In this document: positions 46,194 through 57,702 of the stretch, one piece after another | Numbering within the stretch: position 1 is the stretch's first letter | Layout: each line of letters begins with the position of its first letter | From: Brassica napus | Lineage: Eukaryota; Streptophyta; Magnoliopsida; Brassicales; Brassicaceae | Direction: 5' to 3' | NCBI RefSeq assembly: GCF_020379485.1 | Contig: NC_063439.1 | Span: 12,779,683 to 12,843,682 of the forward strand | DNA length: 64,000 nt | Program-made: the position numbers and the translations under genes | Notes under the pieces: model-generated | Told to the model about the DNA's origin: nothing | Databases searched by the model: none | The model's input: the letters and a program-made list of their open reading frames with translations, nothing else

Positions 46194-46574
46194 TCATCTT
46201 GGCAAAAGTATAGAAATTAAGAATATAAATAACAACATACTGAATATCAACATAATCTTAATAGTAACAAAAACATACAAGATACATATGTATATATAAA
46301 GATTTTTGTTACTATAGATATCATCTTGGCAAAAGTATAGAAATTAAGAATATAAATGACAACATACTGAATATCAACATAATTTTAGTAGTAACAAAAA
46401 CATACAAAATATATATGTATATATAAAGATTTTTGTTACTATAGATATCATCTTGGCAAAAGTATAGAAATTAAGAATATAAATGACAACATAGTGAATA
46501 TCAACATAATTTTAGTAGTAACAAAAACATACAAGATACATATGTATATATAAAGATTTTTGTTACTATTAATT
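46194..46574. repeat. Three tandem copies of a 127-bp unit
   Basis: tcatcttggcaaaagtatag begins at 46194, 46321 and 46448. The three units are almost identical and include a gtaacaaaaacatac ... tttttgttac inverted pair. Confidence 0.9.
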
Positions 46575-46675
46575 TAGATGTATTACAGTGGAGTTTGTAA
46601 ACATTCAGACCCTAGCTAGTCAGTAAGGGCATACTCGAATTTCTGAAAATTAAACAAAATAGATTCAGTTTTGGT

Positions 46676-47514
46676 TAGGCCTGGGCATTCGGGGTCCCAA
46701 TCGGTTTTCGGTTTTATCCAACCGGGTTTCGGTTTTTCGGGTTTATCAAAATCAGCCCCATTCGGATTATATGAAAGTTCGGTTCGGAACCAGTTCGGGT
46801 TCTATCGGGTTCTGGTCGGAGTTAGTAAATCTTCAAAGAACCGGTACAACCCAATATACTTTCGAGTTCGGGTCCCAATCAGTTTTTTGGTTTAAAAGTA
46901 CCTGATTTTTACTTATTTTATAACCAAAACATGAGTAAAATCGGTTCTTCAGTTTTAAAATACCTGATTTGTACCTATTTTGTAACCAAAACTTAAGTAA
47001 AATCGATTCAAAAATAAGGAACATCAACCGTGATCATTCAAAATCAAACGAAAAGTAAACATATTTATTGATAAAAAGAAAACCAAATAAATAAAAGCAT
47101 AAAACGAAAACCAAGTTCTCATGAAATGAGAAACATTGTTTAACGGAAAAAAATCAAAATCTAAATACTTCAAGATTCAACAGTCATCTTTAACCATCAA
47201 CATTCATGTAATAGAACCACCAACCTTCATGTAATAGATAAGTATTTTAGATGTTCAATATTTCTTAGTGTATTTTGGATACATATTAGGAATTGAGATC
47301 ATGTTTGGTACAAGATCTTTTCGAGGTTTTGAATGTTTCAGGTTCTATCGGATATCCATTTAGATTCAGATTAGGTTCGGATAATACCCATAACCCGAAA
47401 TACCACAAAACAAGACCCATTCGGTATTTACGTCGGGTTCGGATCAGTTCGGATTCATTTTTATCGGATCGGATTCGGTTCGGGTTTTCGGATTCGGTTT
47501 ATTTGCCCAGCCCT
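46676..47514. mobile_element. Non-autonomous DNA transposon with 9-bp duplication (Mutator type)
   Basis: The 9-bp agttttggt lies on both sides (46667-46675 and 47515-47523). The ends are taggcctgggcattcgg and tttatttgcccagccct, which pair as short inverted repeats. The inside is packed with ggttcgg / cgggttt words in both orientations. There is no transposase gene; the open frames inside are by-products of these words. Confidence 0.72.
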
Positions 47515-47669
47515 AGTTTTGGTAAATAGTTTTGTAAAATGTGAAAAATAACAAAAAAGAAAAAAGAAAAAAAGAATTGAGAAGTCAATGAGGACATCAA
47601 GTAGTGACTCCAAAACTCAGAGATGAAAACAGATCTCTTGCACTAATCACAAAACCCTAGATCCCAAGT

Positions 47670-50600
47670 ATGGCGGAGGAGAAGAATTCAAAGCAGAGAC
47701 ATCATCGCTCCATGCTCTTGGACTCCATGTATCCCGTCGTTGCGCTAATGCTCGTACTCGTCGCCTGCGTCGAGCTTTGCGACGCCGCCACCGTAGTAGA
47801 TGTGTACCGTCTCATCCAATACGACATCTCCGGCGCTCCTTTCGGATCTCGTTTCTCCTCTCTCAACCACCACGCCGCTTCCCTCAGCTTCCAACACGGC
47901 GCCGATCTATCCCGCTCTGTACTTATCCTCCCACTCCGGGAGCTCGATATCGCATTCGTCCAAGGTACCTTCTTCGATTTTTGGTTTTAAGGATGAGCTA
48001 GTTAGTTAGTTAGTCACCTGATTCTTGGATTGCTATTTCTTCAGATTACATCTCACAGAAGCAGTCTCTTGGAGGATTGTTGATTTTGCTTCCGCAGACG
48101 TTTAGGCCTGGTTACATTGGCGGTGGAGAAACCCAAGATGGCCTCAGGGTATTATTAGCACAACTTGAGAAGTTGCTTCTCCACAGCAACATCCCTGTGA
48201 GTGTTCTCTTTCATTTGTATAAGTTTAAAAAGCTCTCTTCTTTCTATTGGTAATCATGATTTATTCTTACAGTTTCCTGTCTACTTCGCCTTTGAGAATG
48301 AAGAGACTGATGCTATGTTGGCTGATGTCAAGAAAAATGATGCACTTGGTCAGCAAGCTACTGCAACCACAGGCGGGTTAGTCTACTATTTCCTCAATCA
48401 TAGTGATATGTCTTCTGCCGCACGATTTTGTTATAAGCTGCTTAGTAGAAATAATAATGATGATATGCGACTTTAAGATTGGGGAAGCTACTTGAAGTTT
48501 TATTGAATTATTTACCTATATATTTGAATATATGCTCATTCTTTCTACAATATTGTTCATTTCCAAGGAATGCTTTATTGATGAACTGTTACTTTAGTGT
48601 GTACGTTAACCATTTCTTTCCGTTAATATTTTTTCAGATATAAACTAGTTATCTCCGTATCAGAGCCTAGGAAAATTGCATCTCCCACCATCACAAACAT
48701 TCAGGTAACTCATGGAATTTTGTTTTATTCTGATAAATGTCGTCACTAGCTTTGATATCTATGATAATAAGTAGCATAACCTTCTCTGTCGAATCTTAAA
48801 ATTATTAGCTAATTCAGTGCTGGGAACCTTGTCTGGCCGCATTTTAAGATGAGTATGGTTACTTAGCATGATAGTCTTGTAGACACCACAATTGTTAAAG
48901 TCTGATGGTCTGGTTTGTGGTAGCTTGAATTTGTGCATCCTACAGTCCAATTTCCCTGCAAGGAAGTAATTTTTAAGTACGTATAGGACCAGTTAAGCTC
49001 ATCCATTATTTCAGCAACTAGGGATTTGGTGTACACTTTCCTAATGTTTAGTGTTATTGAATCTAGTTTTAACATTATTATTCTATCCTATTTTTATTTT
49101 CCTCCTTGTTAGTTACTGATGTAGATATGTGGTCTCGCTGACTCTCTCTCTCTCTTTTACTGGTTACTTTTGGATGGTTGACATACATAAGGCCTGAGAG
49201 GATTTGGTTTGTGTGTAGGGATGGCTTCCAGGATCAAGAGCAGATGGAGATTCCAACCAGCTTCCAACAATTGCTGTTGTAGCATCCTATGATACCTTCG
49301 GAGCAGCTCCTGTATGTAATGTGTAGAAGATATCTTTAATACTCTTGTAATATGTACCTGACTAACTTGTATTTGTAGGCACTATCAGTTGGAAGTGATA
49401 GCAATGGGAGTGGGGTAGTGGCGCTTCTTGAAGTAGCTAGACTGTTTTCCACTCTTTACTCAAATCCCAAGACAAGAGGAAGATACAATTTACTTTTTGC
49501 GCTGACATCTGGTGGACCCTACAACTACGAAGGAACTCAGAAGGTACGAGACCTTACTTCCTGATTTCTACTAAAACCATATCCTTTGTGCATTTTTTGT
49601 TTGTGTGTTTGTTACATTTGCAAACGTGTTGGTATTCGTCATTAAGTATCATATCTTTTGCAGTGGCTGAAAAGCCTTGATCAGAGGATGCGTGAGAGCA
49701 TTGATTATGCCATTTGCTTGAACAGTGTTGGCTCTTGGGACAATGAATTACTGGTTCACGTGTCAAAGCCTCCGGAGAACGCCTATATAAAACAAATCTT
49801 TGAGGTAAAAACGATAGTGTATGCATCGTTCAGTGAGTAGCTATTATGGTTCATTGGTTAACGAATGCATCTCTGCAGGGCTTCTCAAATGTGGCAGAAG
49901 ACTTGGGTTTTCAAGTATCCCTGAAGCACAAGAAGATTAATATCTCTAATTCACGAGTGAGTCGATACTTAAATTTTGAATGATGCAACTTGATTTGCAA
50001 CGGAGCTGACTGTTAAAACTTAAAAGTATTTCTTAGTTCATGTGCTCTTATTCATCTTGATTCCGGTAATCATAGATGTCCAACTGGCAGTTAGAACTGT
50101 TCCCAAAATTTGGATAGTCAGAATCTCCATCTCTCTCTCTTCGGCAATTGTATTTTCACTACTTTCTGACAGAGGTGTGTTGCTGATTGTTTAGGTTGCT
50201 TGGGAGCATGAACAATTTTCAAGACTACGAGTAACAGCAGCCACTGTATCCGAACTTCTGACTCCACCCGAGTTACTGGAAAGTGCTGGAAGTTTGTCTG
50301 ATACGAGGTAGGCTTTAATCATCTGTTTTGTTGAGTCTTGATGAACTATTTCAACGTATTCTTTCCGGTTTCAACTTTGCAAGAATTGTCATTATCCTTA
50401 AGACTAACACGTCCATACTGTTTCTGAAGGCAACATGTGAATGAGGATTCGATCATTAAGGGTGTCAAGTTGGTGGCTGAAAGCCTTGCGGTAAGACAAG
50501 CACACTCAATTCAAGTGATTACTTTGTATACCGTCCTTGATTTCATTAGAGAAAAACCCCGTTCAAATTCTTAAAACTCGTTACATTTGGTGATAGCTGA

Positions 50601-51302
50601 CTCAAATGTTTTCTTGGTTGCCGCAGAGGCATATCTATGGCCACCAAGGAAAAGACATACAGATTTTTGCTGATAATAGTAGTTTGGCTGTAAATCGCTT
50701 TTATGTGAAATCGTGGTTGGACAGTTTGTCACAAACTCCTCGGGTGGCACCATTTCTTTCAAAGAATGAACCACTAATCATGGCTCTGAAGAAGGTATTC
50801 ATTATCTATTTTTGTGTCCACATGCGGCCCGCCCTGCAATTGTTTATGACAATGTGGTGTTAAGTAGGTGAGATACCTCTTGACAGGAACTAGAGGATTA
50901 TACTGCCGAAGTGAGTATCCAACAAGAATCTTTAGATGGAATTTTCACATTTTACGACTCAACAAAGGCTAGCCTTAACATATACCAGGTAGGACTCTCA
51001 TCATCATACATTATTTTAACTCATTTTCTCGAGCTAATTGTTTGTTCGGTTGTGTGCATTATTGTAGGTGGCGAGTGTAACGTTCGACTTGCTCTTGCTT
51101 CTGGTGTTAGGATCATACTTGATAATGCTTTTCAGTTTCCTCGTCATCACAACTCGGGTAATTATAGAAACCGATTGATCTCTTATACATATATATAGAG
51201 GTAGTGTTTAACCGAGAGTCGGTTTGAAAATGATGACAGGGACTGGATGACTTGATAAGCATATTCCGCCGGCCTCCTTCCCGGAAAATGAAAATCGCCT
51301 GA
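47670..51302 (+). CDS. Nicalin-like ER membrane protein (14 exons), one-base frameshift in exon 9
   Basis: Nicalin is a nicastrin-related, M28-peptidase-fold protein of the ER membrane that works with TMEM147/NOMO and is not thought to be a protease. Exons: 47670-47964, 48045-48196, 48273-48376, 48638-48704, 49219-49311, 49379-49543, 49664-49804, 49879-49956, 50195-50308, 50430-50490, 50627-50794, 50887-50988, 51068-51157, 51240-51302. An N-terminal hydrophobic segment (YPVVALMLVLVACVEL) and a C-terminal one (FDLLLLLVLGSYLIMLFSFL) flank the luminal domain; the tail is RRPPSRKMKIA. The joined length is 1693 nt, one more than a multiple of three. An AAAA run at 50280-50283 in exon 9 shifts the frame and gives TGA after 400 codons. 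Without that base the product would be about 563 aa, the normal length. Either a sequencing error or a real loss-of-function change. Confidence 0.9.
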
Positions 51303-52299
51303 TCGTTCACTTTATACTCATCTCTTTCTTTCTGGCCATTCACTCTCGCATTTGTTACAAGTTGAATCTTGAAGAATTCACAAAGAGAAGCGCAAAAAAT
51401 GAGAATGTCTTGGCCCCTCTTTGACTTTTTTTTGTTTTGTTGTATTCATTTCTTGATCTAGCTGTTATCGCTTCTTAGTATTGTCTTTTTCTTTTCCTGC
51501 CAACAGATTTGCACCATCAAAATATAATAATGCAAGGCGCTCAACAATTTCAAAGAGCTGTCTTTAGTTAATCGCTCAAAAGTTCTTAAAAATAATAAAA
51601 AATAAAACAAAGAGTTATTTGGTTACATTTACTTTTGGAACCAATATTAAAAAAAGTATGCTTTGCTATAATCTTTTGACACTGATCCGACGAAAACACT
51701 CTTAATATTGCCATGTTTACAGCTGAAACACACAGGTGTATCCAAGAAAGATATGACATTTGATTTTGTTGGTGTGCATAAGTATCCCAGCACTTAGGCA
51801 ACCTTGTGTCTACTTTATTTTTGTTATTTTGCGTCCACTTGATTTCTATCATCCAGTAGTTTCCAATGAAAGAATTTAATTTCATATAATTTCTCAACTA
51901 AAATGTAATGACAAAAATGTTTTTTGTATTGTTATTTGTATAAAATATATTTGATTATTTCAGTTTTAAGTGCTATATAAATTGAGTAACGATAATTTTA
52001 GAAGATACAATATAAATATATTTTGTATTGATTAATGTTTCAACCTGTGAAAACATTAATTAGGTAACAAATGATATATTATCTAACAGACAATGTATCG
52101 AACAAAAGGTACAAACTAACAAACCATGTATCAGCTAACAAACCATACTATATGTTTTCTTAATAAATCATAATTATGTGCATTGTGTTAAACGAATCAA
52201 TAACATACACGAATTAGAAACAATGTATCTACTATGAAAACATATATCGGGTAACAAAAACTATATCAGTTAATAAATTATGTATCAAACATAATATAA
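51303..52299. other. 3' flank of nicalin gene and AT-rich intergenic DNA
   Basis: Probable 3' untranslated region to about 51550, then AT-rich sequence with repeated taacaaacca / aaccatgtatc words. No gene is seen. Confidence 0.4.
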
Positions 52300-52307
52300 C
52301 TCCTAAC

Positions 52308-52545
52308 CAGGCCCGACCCGGAAAAATTATGGGCTGGAAGCAAAAAAGAGAAAATTTGAGCTTGTTTCTAGATGAAAAATAAATAGTGGCTGGCTGTAGT
52401 CGAACTGTTCAACTCAGGTTAAGAATTTAAAGCTCTAAACTAACTGCTCTAATGAAGAATTTACAAAATAAAGGCCGAAAAATTATCTATTCTAAATAGG
52501 GCCGGAAGCAGGTGCTTCCACCGCTTGTACCCAGAGCCGCTACTG
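52308..52545. mobile_element. hAT-type MITE, 238 bp
   Basis: The 8-bp duplication ctcctaac lies at 52300-52307 and 52546-52553. The ends are caggcccgacccgg and ccagagccgctactg, matching the CAGGGGCGGACC-type inverted ends of hAT elements. There is no coding capacity. Confidence 0.78.
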
Positions 52546-52553
52546 CTCCTAAC

Positions 52554-54037
52554 AAACCATTTAACAACTAACCAACCATATATCTACAAAACACATATTT
52601 TGTAGCATCCTATCACATATTATCAGTTAGCAACAATTTGATAATAACATCTAACAAAACATTTATCTCAAATGGCGATATAAAACTGAAGATCCACTAA
52701 AACATGAATAATATCTGGTAACAAGTAAAATTTCTGCCAACATAATTGTTATCCATATTAAAATAAACATCACAAATTCGCTCGCCTCTTCTTCAGCTTT
52801 GACTTTGCTCTTTAACAGCCTTACAATCTCTGACAGAGACATCATCAACTGCTTCGAATCTAGATCCAACGCAGCTTTAACCGATGCCGCCAAACACAAC
52901 TCAGACGTTCATATGATTTTGACATATACAAATAGAAAATAAAATGACCAACACACAAGAAGATATATCATCAAATATTAAAGCCTTAAGGAGAACAATC
53001 AAACACATCATCATATACTAAAGCTTTAAGGAGAACAATCAAACACATAAAATTAATTCAATGGAAAAATAAAGTCTAGTTTGAATCCATCTTGGTAAAA
53101 TCATTTTCAAGCGTCAGATCAAGAAAATAATAAGAGAAAAGCAGTGCAAGAAAGATTTCAAACAAACCTGATCCTCTTCCATTTCTTTCAATTATAAATA
53201 TCTTCATATTTCAGAAACTAGACAAAAACCAAAGAAGTTAAGAGGAAATAAACAAGGCAAGAGGATAGAGACTTTATAAATGGGAGGATAACTAATCATT
53301 ATAAATGTAAAAGTGATTCAAGATATGAGATGAGAAAGAGCTAGAGATGCAGAATCAAAAATCTAAGTGGAAAGAAAGCTAGAGATGCATAACCTATGAG
53401 ATAAGAGGAGAGAGAGCTAGGGCCTAGGATAGCATGGGTATTATCGGAATGAAAATGGTGCAAGAATATTGGGGGTATTCCCCTAATTATTTTCCATTTT
53501 GTGTGCATAGGCTCTAATGACTCTAAAACAAATATATTGGGAGCATTCTAAGTTTTGATAGTAAGGTATCTTCCTTATTGGGTGTATGTTGTATTCATTA
53601 ACTTGATTAAAATCTGTTTGTATTTGTTCTCTGACTCCAGCTCTAATGACTCTTGTCTTTCGATCTATGTTCCTCGTTTTTTTGTGTTTCTTTAGTGGGA
53701 GGTTGCGGTGGCGGGGTCTTGTTGCTTCTATATCCTGTTCTCCTCGTTTTAGGAGGTAGCTCTTCTAAGGCAGAAGCTGCAGTCACAATTCATTTTGGTT
53801 CTACAGATGTCTCGCGGGTGACAGTTTGCTCTTGCAAATTAATCAGTCCCCGGTTCATTGTGTGGATTCAATTTATGTTATCGATTTGATGTCTTTGTAC
53901 TACCCTGGTTATCCAGGGTCTTGAGTTTCTTTTATTTTCTGTTATTTTTATTTAAATCTACTTTATGTAGTTTTCAAAAACACCAAAAATAATAATGAAG
54001 TGGTTTAAAACACTAAATGTATGCTTCATGCATGGCA
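52554..54037. other. Intergenic DNA, no gene recognised
   Basis: AT-rich. A minus-strand frame at 52899-52663 contains ALDLDSKQLMMSLSEIVRLL and could be an exon scrap, but it has no family assignment. A GC-richer patch at 53640-53960 has a short open frame without known domains. Confidence 0.35.
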
Positions 54038-54040
54038 TAA

Positions 54041-54211
54041 GACCATCTCCGTACTTACTCCATTATTTACTCCAAAAATAGAATTGGAAATGGAATATGA
54101 ACAAAAATTAAAAGATTACTCCATAAATAGAGTGATTTTTTAATTTTGTGTTCTTACTCCATTTCTCACTCCATTTTTGGAGTAAGTTATAGAGTGGGGA
54201 TAGAAATGCCC
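54041..54211. mobile_element. Tourist/PIF-type MITE, 171 bp
   Basis: The 3-bp taa lies on both sides (54038-54040 and 54212-54214). The ends are gaccatctccgtacttactcc and ggagtaagttatagagtgggg...gccc, imperfect inverted repeats with internal actcca/tggagt words. The size and TAA duplication fit PIF/Harbinger MITEs. Confidence 0.6.
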
Positions 54212-54214
54212 TAA

Positions 54215-55500
54215 ACAATAATGACCATATGCTTCTTAATATTTTTAGTATGACCTTATTGTAAAACTGATTTGTTTTCTTTGTAAACCAAAATGTGTCT
54301 AAATCTATTAACAACCTTACTAAATATTTATAGTTACGAACATAACTATGTTATTGTGGGATTATCCACCCAAACCCAATCAAAATGGATCATGTCCCAT
54401 ATTTTTTTTAAAAAAATTTAGTCTTTTCCGAATCTTTTGTAATTTGAAAGTGATAAAAGAAGTCAAAACCTATGAAAATGACTTATGATAACAAAATAGA
54501 ACTATGAAAAAGACATAAGATAAAGAGATGTTAAATTGATACATGGTGTGGTGTTTTTAAGTTTAAAAGGATTAGAAAGAGCTAGTTCTAGAGAAAAATA
54601 TGTAAAGTTTAATGTTAATCTAATAACTAGATGAGTTGTTGACACTCTGGGTCAAAGACATCAAGTATTTCCAAAACTACTATAGGAGAAAAGTAAGAAA
54701 CAATAGCATTTTCTATTGATAGTTCATAATAACTGATCATAAATAAAGTTTTTCTTTCACAAAACTATTAAAAGATTTGCATGATATAATCTTCCATTTG
54801 GAGCATAAACAGCTCTTTGTTTATTGCAACTAATAACCAGTACGCATCTTCTTCAGTCCTATAAAGAACTAAAGAAGCAGCATGGCAGCTATAAAACTCA
54901 TCCCATGAAGATATTGGTGTTAATTATACTTTTATAATTTCAGTTATGAAATCAACCCAAGACCATAATCTAGATTTAGTTTAATTCAACCTAGTATGTT
55001 TTCTTAGAGAGAAGAAAGAAACACTAAGTTTAATCCATGCTTAATCTGGCTTAGTAAAGAATAATTTCACCAATTGATTTATTCTTCTCTTTATCATTTT
55101 CTCTAATTAAAATAAGAGTAATTGGCATCAGTGCACCCAAATGGATCACATATTTGCCATATAACCTCAAGCATATAGTCCAGTTTTCTATGACCGTTTT
55201 ACCCCCTGTGAGCTACTTTCCCCTATGATCCATAGACTCTGGTGCATGACAGTGGGGAGCTTTCTACACATTGGACAATTCAATGTCTCGCAACTTTTCC
55301 AAGAAAAAAAAAACAAAACAGAGCTAGCTGCGTATAGGTGTTTCCGTCCAGAGCATCGAAGATATGCATTTATTTTTATTTCTGCACCCACCCTAGTTTG
55401 ATATTTCTATCAATATTCTTCAATCGTTTCATTCCAATATTTCTAAACCCTAAATTCTCTCGTTCTCCATTTTCGATAAATTCTCTAAATCTTTGATTTA
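54215..55500. other. AT-rich intergenic DNA
   Basis: No gene or defined element is seen. Confidence 0.4.
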
Positions 55501-55530
55501 TGTTGTTTCCTTCTACCATAATCGCGTTCA

Positions 55531-56229
55531 ATGGAGGAAATTCATATTTTCCCTAGATGCTGTTCACCGTTGGCAAAGAGCTTTGGGTGAGCAAGTGAAC
55601 TCGTATCACAAAATCAAAAAAACAGAGGCCCTTGAACCTAAAGAGATGGATGGAGTTCTTACACAATTCGACTTTTGGGAAGATTCTGGCCGTTGAAGAG
55701 AATCTGCAATTCTCGGGTACGTTTAGACAACATGTAGTTGCGATTAACAAGATTGGTAGAATGTAGAGGTGATAATTCATGCATATACTGGTTCAAGGTA
55801 AAAACAACATAGATCTGCTAACTTTGTTTAATTATGGCTAATTGTCTTTTTAGCGGTTAACAAGATTGATAAAACATAGAGGTGATAGAGTATGCATACA
55901 CTTTGTTTATGTTAAATACAACTTGTAGCCGCTAATCTGTCCGTTGATGGATATGTATATGTCTAGCGGTTAACAAGATTGATATAATAGAGAGGTGATA
56001 GAATACGATGTCCTGGTTTAAGGTTAATAAATTATTTATCCGCTAAGCTTTTTACATATGGCTACTTATAATTTTAACCGCTAAGCTTTTTTATTATTCA
56101 TCGACTTTCCTATTGATTTAAGCTCATGCAACATTCGGTGTTGATGGATGTAAGGCTATCACTCCTCACATTCTCCCAGACGCCGCAAAGCAATTCGTTC
56201 TTAAATTTCATGAAGACCTCTTGAAGTAG
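55531..56229 (+). pseudogene. Decayed DUF1985-like gene fragment
   Basis: Readable pieces in shifting frames are EQVNSYHKIKKTEALEPKEM (near 55590-55640), ILAVEENLQFSGTFRQHVV (55680-55740) and DGCKAITPHILPDAAKQFV (near 56145-56200). The first two resemble the N-terminus of the Brassicaceae DUF1985 proteins, which are common in Mutator-like elements together with Ulp1-type protease domains. At least two frameshifts occur, and a repeat array separates the second and third pieces. No transposase or protease domain is visible, so this is a relic. Confidence 0.45.
55738..56090. repeat. Degenerate tandem repeat, about 113-bp unit, three copies
   Basis: gcgattaacaagattgg / agcggttaacaagattga starts units at about 55738, 55852 and 55965. 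Each continues with atagaggtgatagaatatgc-like sequence. The core word gcggttaac / gttaaccgc recurs in the DNA up to about 56780. Confidence 0.65.
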
Positions 56230-57692
56230 TGGTTACTACTACGGACTTTGTTTAAGATTTTAAGGATTGTTAGTTTCTTTATGCACACTATCAACTTTTC
56301 GTTTTAACGGATAATTCATGTTTACTAGTGAGCCATTATATTTTAGTCGTTAACTCAAATTATTAGGCTTTAAAATAGTGCTAGATCGTTTAGCCTAACT
56401 CAAATCGTGAAGCGGTAACAAGATGTCTTCCCAAAATGATCAATACAAATAACCGATTATTAGATGTATTAACATGGAAGTTAGGTGATCATTACACCAT
56501 ATTTTTGTCGCTAAATCAGCTCAATACACCCATCATAATGCTTATTTGCTTAACCGTTAACTCAAATCGTTAGGCAGTAACAATATGTCTTACCAAAACA
56601 CAACTCAAAATTTTAACCTATCTTAATAATATTAAATCATTAACACCCATCTATGAAATCAGATCTAAACTGATTAATACACTTAACCGCTATTCAAGAG
56701 ACTTTACAATTAAAATTTGGTTAGAAGCTCATTTACGTATAGTTAACATCGATTGGCCCCATAAATCTTAGTTAACTGCTAATGATATACATTACCAAGC
56801 AAACATATAATGTAACACAATAACTAGAAGTTAAGTTTCGACATCATTACAAGTACGAAATCCGTCCTTTACCCAACGGACCTTCGTCTGATCCTACTGC
56901 TTTGAATCCGCAGACTGACACGTACGACCACTGTCTCCCTTTCTATAAACGCAAGGTTAGTTTCGTCCATTACTGGTTAAAAATTTATTCACTTTTACCG
57001 TTTGAAAATTCATGGGCATTTAACAAATTTGGACCTTAATTGGGTATATTCAACCCATTGTCCCAAAAAAACGCAAATCGTAAGCTGAAAAAGATTATTG
57101 GTGACAAATAGCATTTTTCGAAAAAGGAGTTGATTCAGTGTCACCCTTCGAACCTATATATAATTATATATGTTATTTTATTTCAGTTTTTATATTCATT
57201 ATTAACTACCATACATATATAATTATATATACGATCATAGGAAATACACATATATACGATCTGTCGAGGTCTGTGTCACTCATTAGTCAAATTGACCATG
57301 TTTGCAATTACAGTATGGTCAAGACATAGGAGAAGACAAAAAATGGAAAAAGGTAGCTCTCCTTTCTTCCCATGCTTTTTTCCCCCCATTAAGTTACAAG
57401 GTTGTCTAAAGGTTTTCAGATCAAATTGATTCAAATTTTATGTTCCTATAACATTGAAAGCCTCTACATTGATTCAAGAGATTAGTTTCCACTTCCCTTA
57501 ACTCCATCAAGAGTGTGGGGGAGGTGATTAGCCAACATTTTATGCAATAAAAATGATCTATACGAACAAGAAATTTTTTCAATTTTTTTGTTATGTATAA
57601 AAAGAAAACTAAGCTTATTGTTAATGTCAAATTGAAATCAATCTTCCTTGTGTTTTTATTTCAACTTAAACTGTAATGTCGATCATTCAAAG
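56230..57692. other. Intergenic DNA with possible exon scrap
   Basis: Mostly AT-rich with further ttaaccgc-type words. A short stretch at 56850-56955 (KYEIRPLPNGPSSDPTALN) followed by GT could be a decayed exon of the same relic as 55531-56229. Confidence 0.3.
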
Positions 57693-57702
57693 AAATTAAT
57701 TT

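Noticed and set aside
46671..47529. Open frames rich in FGF/SVR residues
   Set aside because: Product of ggttcgg-type repeats inside a non-autonomous element.
52663..52899. Minus-strand 78-codon frame with a leucine-rich helix
   Set aside because: Single short frame without homology I recognise, no splice or start context; left as intergenic.
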